A program made the position numbers and the translations under genes. The notes beneath the pieces are model-generated. The model did no database searches, was not told the DNA's origin, and worked only from the letters and a program-made list of their open reading frames with translations. A stretch of DNA of 64,000 nt, taken from assembly GCF_014650175.1 (NCBI RefSeq), contig NZ_BMUL01000001.1, positions 352,013 through 416,012 on the forward strand. Direction: 5' to 3'. Origin of the DNA: Streptomyces termitum. Its GTDB lineage: Bacteria > Actinomycetota > Actinomycetes > Streptomycetales > Streptomycetaceae. Below, piece by piece: positions 60,474-64,000 of this stretch (position 1 is the first letter of the stretch; each line of letters opens with the position of its first letter).

Positions 60474-61760
60474 TCAGGCCCGCCAGGGAAGTTCCGCCGT
60501 CACCACCGTCGGGCCGCCCTCCGGCGACTCCACGGCCAGCACCCCGTCCACCGACCGCAGCCGCTCCGCCAGGTCGCGCAGCCCCCGGCCCCGCGCCGGG
60601 TCCGCCCCGCCCACGCCGTCGTCCCGGACCTGGACCATCAGCCGCTCCCCGGACCGCCACACGTCCACCGACGCCCGCCGGGCCCGCGCGTGCCCCGTCA
60701 CGTTCCTCAGCAGCTCCGTCACCACCGTGTAGGCCAGGCCCTCGATCGCCGGCACCGGCCGGCCCGGCAGCTCCACCGTCACCGACACCGGCACCGCGCA
60801 CGCCGCCGCCACCGACGACAGCGCCGCGTCCAGCCCCCGGTCGGTCAGCACCGCCGGATGGATGCCCCGCGCCAGGTCCCGCAGCTCCCGCAGCGCCAGC
60901 TTCACCTCGCCGTGCGCCTCGTCCACCAGCGCCGCCGCCCCCTCCGGGTCCCGCTCCAGCTTCTCCTTCGCCAGCCCCAGGTCCATCGCCAGCGACGCCA
61001 GCCGCGCCTGCGGCCCGTCGTGCAGGTCCCGCTCGATCCGCCGCAGGTCCGCCGCCGCCGTGTCCACCACGACCACCCGGTCCGACTCCAGCTCCGACAC
61101 CCGCTCCGTCAGCCGCGACGGCCCCAGCAGCCCCGCCGCCAGCACCCGGTCCACCGCCGTCAGCCCGCGCAGCAGCGGCGGCCACAGCAGCACGAAGACC
61201 AGCCCGACCAGCCAGGCGACCCCGATCTCGAAGGGCGAGTCGACGTACAGGCCGTGCGTCCCGTCCCCGTACAGCTGGATCCCGTCCTGCCCCACGTACG
61301 CCGGGAAGACCCACTGCCACAGCGGGTACGAGAACAGGCCCCAGGCCCAGGTGAAGACCGTGATCGACACGCAGAACGAGAACACCGCCCACGGGAAGTG
61401 CAGCAGCCCGTACAGCAGGTGCCGCCACGAGCTCCCGCTCCGCAGCACCGCCGACATCCACGAGAAGACCCCGCCCGTCCGGCCCCGCACCGGCTCCGGC
61501 GCCGGCACGTCCGCGCCCAGCAGCCCCCGCACCCGGGCCCGCTCCACCGAACCCATCCCCCGCGACACGGCCAGCGAAGCCGCCAGCACCGGGATGCCGA
61601 GGAAGGTGATCAGCAGCCCGGCGCCGACCGAGGTCAGCGACACCGCCATGACGAACCACAGGATGCTCAGCGGCAGCCCCGTCAGCGTGAACAGGAACGC
61701 CCGCCAGGTACGGGCCTGGAAGGGGGCGCGGAGCGCGGAGGGAACGAGCGGCGAGTCCAT
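60474..61760 (-). CDS. Sensor histidine kinase 1 (NarL/DesK-type)
   Basis: A 428-residue kinase. The N-terminal half is a membrane sensor domain with about four helices (around 20-65 and 110-175). The kinase has the H-box DLRRIERDLHDGPQARLASL (phospho-His), N-box ELLRNVTGHARA, and VRDDGVGG then RGRGLRDLAERL. ATG 61760 has AGAAGG upstream. It lies 278 bp upstream of the LuxR-type regulator. It is closely related to kinase 2. Confidence 0.92.
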   Translation of the reverse strand: MDSPLVPSALRAPFQARTWRAFLFTLTGLPLSILWFVMAVSLTSVGAGLLITFLGIPVLAASLAVSRGMGSVERARVRGLLGADVPAPEPVRGRTGGVFSWMSAVLRSGSSWRHLLYGLLHFPWAVFSFCVSITVFTWAWGLFSYPLWQWVFPAYVGQDGIQLYGDGTHGLYVDSPFEIGVAWLVGLVFVLLWPPLLRGLTAVDRVLAAGLLGPSRLTERVSELESDRVVVVDTAAADLRRIERDLHDGPQARLASLAMDLGLAKEKLERDPEGAAALVDEAHGEVKLALRELRDLARGIHPAVLTDRGLDAALSSVAAACAVPVSVTVELPGRPVPAIEGLAYTVVTELLRNVTGHARARRASVDVWRSGERLMVQVRDDGVGGADPARGRGLRDLAERLRSVDGVLAVESPEGGPTVVTAELPWRA

Positions 61761-61788
61761 CGGCACGACCTTCTGTGAGGTGGGGAGG

Positions 61789-61815
61789 AGAGGGAGGAGA
61801 GGGAGGAGAGGGAGG
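61789..61815. repeat. 9-bp purine tract AGAGGGAGG, three copies
   Basis: On the coding (minus) strand this gives a pyrimidine-rich leader 30-55 nt before the kinase 1 start. It lies next to flanking purine sequence (61782-61820). Confidence 0.75.
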
Positions 61816-61942
61816 AGAAACGAGGGGAGCGGAGGAGTACACCCCCAGGGTTCCGTGCCGGACCCCTGCCGGACCATGAGGAGGGTGGGCGTCTCGGCCC
61901 GGGGGTTAACCCCACCCCCGCTCCGGACGGGCGGGGGGAGGG

Positions 61943-62053
61943 CCACGGCGATGGGCCGTCCCGTCTTCGGTCACGGCGACGGGCCGCTCCGTCTTCGGTC
62001 ACGGCGACGGGCCGCTCCGTCTTCGGTCACGGCGACGGGCCGCCCGCCCGAGG
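61943..62053. repeat. 28-bp tandem direct repeat, about four copies
   Basis: TCACGGCGACGGGCCGCTCC recurs at 61971, 61999 and 62027 with identical period 28. A diverged copy begins at 61943, and the last copy changes into CGCCCGCCC. No spacers, so this is not a CRISPR array. Confidence 0.85.
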
Positions 62054-62081
62054 GCGAAGCGGCCCGTCCCGGCCCCGCCGG

Positions 62082-63320
62082 TCAGTCGCGGTTCCGCCAG
62101 GGCAGTTCCGCCGTCACCACCGTCGGGCCGCCCGCCGGCGAGTCCACCACCAGCACGCCGTCCACCGCGCCCAGCCGCTCCGCCAGCCCCGCCAGCCCGG
62201 TCCCCGTGCCGTCCGTCCGGGCACCGCCCACGCCGTCGTCCCGCACCTGGAGCAGCAGCCGGCCCTCCGACCGCCACACCTCCACCGACGCCGACCGGGC
62301 ACGGGCGTGCTTCGACACGTTCTGGAGCAGCTCCGAGACCGTGAAGTACGCGATGCCCTCGATGGCCTCCACCGGCCGGCCCGGCAGCTCCACCGACACC
62401 GACACCGGCACCGTGCACCGCCCCGCCAGCGACGACAGCGCCGCGTCCAGCCCCCGGTCGGTCAGCACCGCCGGATGGATGCCCCGGGCCAGGTCCCGCA
62501 GCTCCTGGAGGGCCAGCTTCACCTCGCCGTGCGCCTCCGCGACCATCGCCGCCGCCGCCTCCGGGTCCTCGTGCAGCTTCTCCTTCGCCAGCCCGAGCCC
62601 CATCGCCAGCGCCACGAGCCGCGCCTGCGCCCCGTCGTGCAGGTCGCGTTCGATCCGCCGCAGGTCCGCCGCCGCCGTGTCCACCACGACGACCCGGTCC
62701 GTCTCCAGCTCGCTGATCCGCCGCTCCAGCTCGTCCGACGGCGACAGCAGCCCCCGCACCATGCCCCGGTCCGCCGCCGCCAGACCGCGCACGACGAACG
62801 GCAGCACCGGCCACAGCGCGATCACCGCCACCAGGGTCACGCCGAAGGTGAGCACCCCCCACGGCAGCCTGATCAGGCCGTACAACTGCGTCCGCCACGC
62901 CACCGGGTCCTTCAGCCGCCCCCACAGCCAGGACAGCCCCCCGGCGGACGGCAGCCGCGACGGCTCCGCCACCGCCACGTCCAGCAGCGCGCGGGCCCGC
63001 GCCCGCTCGGACCGGCCGATCAGCCGCGCCCCCGACAGCCCGGCGGCCAGCAGCGGCAGCCCGACCACGGTGACGGAGAGCCCGATCCCGACGACCACGC
63101 TCGTCAGCGCGTACACGAACCCCACGATCGAGGCGGGCAGGTTGAGCAGCAGGAAGCAGACCTCCTTCCAGGTCTCCTTCCCGTACGCGGCCCGCTTCCG
63201 CCCGGCCCCGACACCGGCCGGCCCGGCGGCGGACCCGGGGGAGCCGGGAGAACCGGGAGAACCGGAGGAGCCGGGCGGGGCCGTCCGGGAGGCAGGGGTG
63301 AAGCGCTGATCGGCGGTCAT
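62082..63320 (-). CDS. Sensor histidine kinase 2 (NarL/DesK-type)
   Basis: A 412-residue paralogue of kinase 1. The N-terminus has a Ser/Pro/Gly repeat (SSGSPGSPGSPGS). Membrane helices lie at about 50-95 and 145-185. The kinase core shows DLRRIERDLHDGAQARLVAL, ELLQNVSKHARA, VRDDGVGGA and GTGLAGLAERLGAVDG. ATG 63320. The near-identity of the H-box and following region to kinase 1 shows they arose by duplication. It is divergent from nuoA across 131 bp. Confidence 0.92.
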   Translation of the reverse strand: MTADQRFTPASRTAPPGSSGSPGSPGSPGSAAGPAGVGAGRKRAAYGKETWKEVCFLLLNLPASIVGFVYALTSVVVGIGLSVTVVGLPLLAAGLSGARLIGRSERARARALLDVAVAEPSRLPSAGGLSWLWGRLKDPVAWRTQLYGLIRLPWGVLTFGVTLVAVIALWPVLPFVVRGLAAADRGMVRGLLSPSDELERRISELETDRVVVVDTAAADLRRIERDLHDGAQARLVALAMGLGLAKEKLHEDPEAAAAMVAEAHGEVKLALQELRDLARGIHPAVLTDRGLDAALSSLAGRCTVPVSVSVELPGRPVEAIEGIAYFTVSELLQNVSKHARARSASVEVWRSEGRLLLQVRDDGVGGARTDGTGTGLAGLAERLGAVDGVLVVDSPAGGPTVVTAELPWRNRD

Positions 63321-63451
63321 GCCCCAAGCCTGCCCTCTGCCGCCACCCCGGTGCCATGGGGGAGGTGGGGGTCGGGCAGGGGGGATAACCCCACCGCACA
63401 CGCCCTAGACTCGCGTCCGTGAAAACGGCGGCGAGGAACTGAGGGGCGGAC

Positions 63452-63856
63452 GTGCGGCAACCGACCGTAGTCGCGGCCGACCAGGCGGCGGACTACTTCG
63501 ACACCTACTCCGTCGTCGGCCTGCTCGCCGTCGTCGGCGTGCTCTTCGTGGCGGTGGCCTTCGGCGCCGGCCGGCTCCTGCGGCCCGTCGTGCCGACCCC
63601 GGAGAAACTCCTCACCTACGAGTGCGGCGTCGACCCGGTGGGGGAGGGCTGGGCCCACACCCAGGTCCGCTACTACGTCTACGCCTTCCTCTACGTGATC
63701 TTCGCCGTCGACTCGATCTTCCTCTTCCCGTGGGCGACGGTCTTCGCCGCGCCCGGCTACGGCGCCACCACGCTCGCCGAGATGTTCGTCTTCCTCGGCT
63801 TCCTGGCCGTCGGGCTGCTCTACGCGTACAAGAAGGGCGTCCTGACATGGACGTGA
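63452..63856 (+). CDS. nuoA: NADH-quinone oxidoreductase subunit A
   Basis: A 134-residue membrane protein with three helices and the family signature LTYECGVDP (Cys loop) then [20 protein letters not shown]. It is a core membrane subunit of respiratory complex I. GTG 63452 has GAGGGGCGG upstream. The stop overlaps the nuoB start. Streptomycetes commonly carry a full nuo operon plus a partial second set located near korAB; the position here suggests the second set, but the window ends too soon to tell. Confidence 0.95.
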   Translation: MRQPTVVAADQAADYFDTYSVVGLLAVVGVLFVAVAFGAGRLLRPVVPTPEKLLTYECGVDPVGEGWAHTQVRYYVYAFLYVIFAVDSIFLFPWATVFAAPGYGATTLAEMFVFLGFLAVGLLYAYKKGVLTWT

Positions 63857-64000
63857 CCCCGCTCCCCGCCCCGGCGCTGGGACCGCTCGCCCGCCTGGCC
63901 CCCGAGCCCATGAAGGTGGTCCTCAACTGGGGCCGCCGCTACAGCCTCTGGGTCTTCAACTTCGGCCTCGCCTGCTGCGCCATCGAGTTCATCGCCGCGT
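63847..64000 (+). CDS. nuoB: NADH-quinone oxidoreductase subunit B (partial)
   Basis: The first ~51 codons are present; the gene runs off the window. [14 protein letters not shown] contains the adjacent Cys pair that ligates the N2 4Fe-4S cluster. ATG 63847 overlaps nuoA by 10 nt. Confidence 0.95.
   Translation, partial: MDVTPLPAPALGPLARLAPEPMKVVLNWGRRYSLWVFNFGLACCAIEFIAA

Larger units (their letters stand above)
61761..62081. other. Gap between kinase genes with two kinds of short tandem repeats
   Basis: 321 bp. It contains a 9-bp purine-rich repeat (AGAGGGAGG, three units) at 61789-61815 in the leader of kinase 1, and 28-bp repeats at 61943-62053 just beyond the kinase 2 stop. Confidence 0.7.

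Noticed and set aside
59536..61842. A response regulator-kinase fusion suggested by one long open minus-strand frame
   Set aside because: The part upstream of 60195 translates into Gly/Ala/Arg-rich nonsense, and the real kinase is in another frame with its own start at 61760.
61943..62053. 28-bp repeats as a CRISPR array
   Set aside because: Units are directly adjacent with no unique spacers and no cas genes are near.

Overview
The window looks like chromosomal DNA from a Streptomyces or a very close relative. The evidence is the uniformly high G+C, frequent GTG starts and a TTG start, dense short-spaced genes on both strands, two genes carrying the rare TTA (bldA) leucine codon, and lineage-typical families: an aminopeptidase of the S. 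griseus SGAP type, an LAXTG surface protein, an XRE/DUF5753 regulator with DUF397 partners, an R61-like DD-peptidase relative, and korAB beside a nuo cluster.

Layout. 1-6.7 kb: a giant secreted RHS/YD-repeat protein with a possible small membrane partner. 6.7-9.9 kb: aromatic catabolism (AraC regulator, secreted intradiol dioxygenase with a carbohydrate-binding tail, convergent fumarylacetoacetase). 10-19 kb: an LAXTG-anchored coiled-coil protein, an S15-like hydrolase with a POT peptide transporter, a polyprenyl diphosphate synthase, a LolA-like protein and the secreted aminopeptidase. 19-24.3 kb: repeat proteins, a DUF4097 lipoprotein and a secreted serine hydrolase. 24.5-25.8 kb: a 46-residue lysine/glycine-rich peptide gene overlapping a PIMT-like methyltransferase gene. 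This resembles an imiditide (aspartimide RiPP) cassette and is the leading candidate for an undescribed system.

27.8-35.2 kb is accessory in character: a MazG-like protein, a RelE/HigB toxin with two HTH proteins, a tyrosine-recombinase remnant, diverged direct repeats, a 64-residue protein that is essentially a NAC-type UBA domain, a wHTH/zinc-ribbon protein, and an ATP-binding protein/XRE locus carrying five tandem DUF397 genes. A hemC-type gene follows (35.2-36.2 kb).

36.2-46.7 kb: uncharacterised proteins, two acetyltransferases, and a bacterial NLR-like NB-ARC/TPR protein overlapping a small two-helix membrane protein. Those two share a ~20-residue motif three times, as expected of amyloid-type NLR signalling. 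Then come MarR-SDR and TetR-DUF1772 divergent pairs with visible operators. 46.7-49.6 kb: an OmpR-type two-component system divergent from a PepSY protein. 49.7-56.2 kb: small enzymes and regulators, including a VOC/CGNR pair that appears to share one palindromic, bidirectional, leaderless promoter. 56.2-64 kb: korB/korA, a LuxR-type response regulator with two paralogous sensor kinases, and the start of a nuo operon (nuoA, partial nuoB), which together form a redox/respiration neighbourhood.

No rRNA, tRNA, CRISPR array or intact insertion sequence was seen. Family names come from reading motifs by eye; no database search was run.
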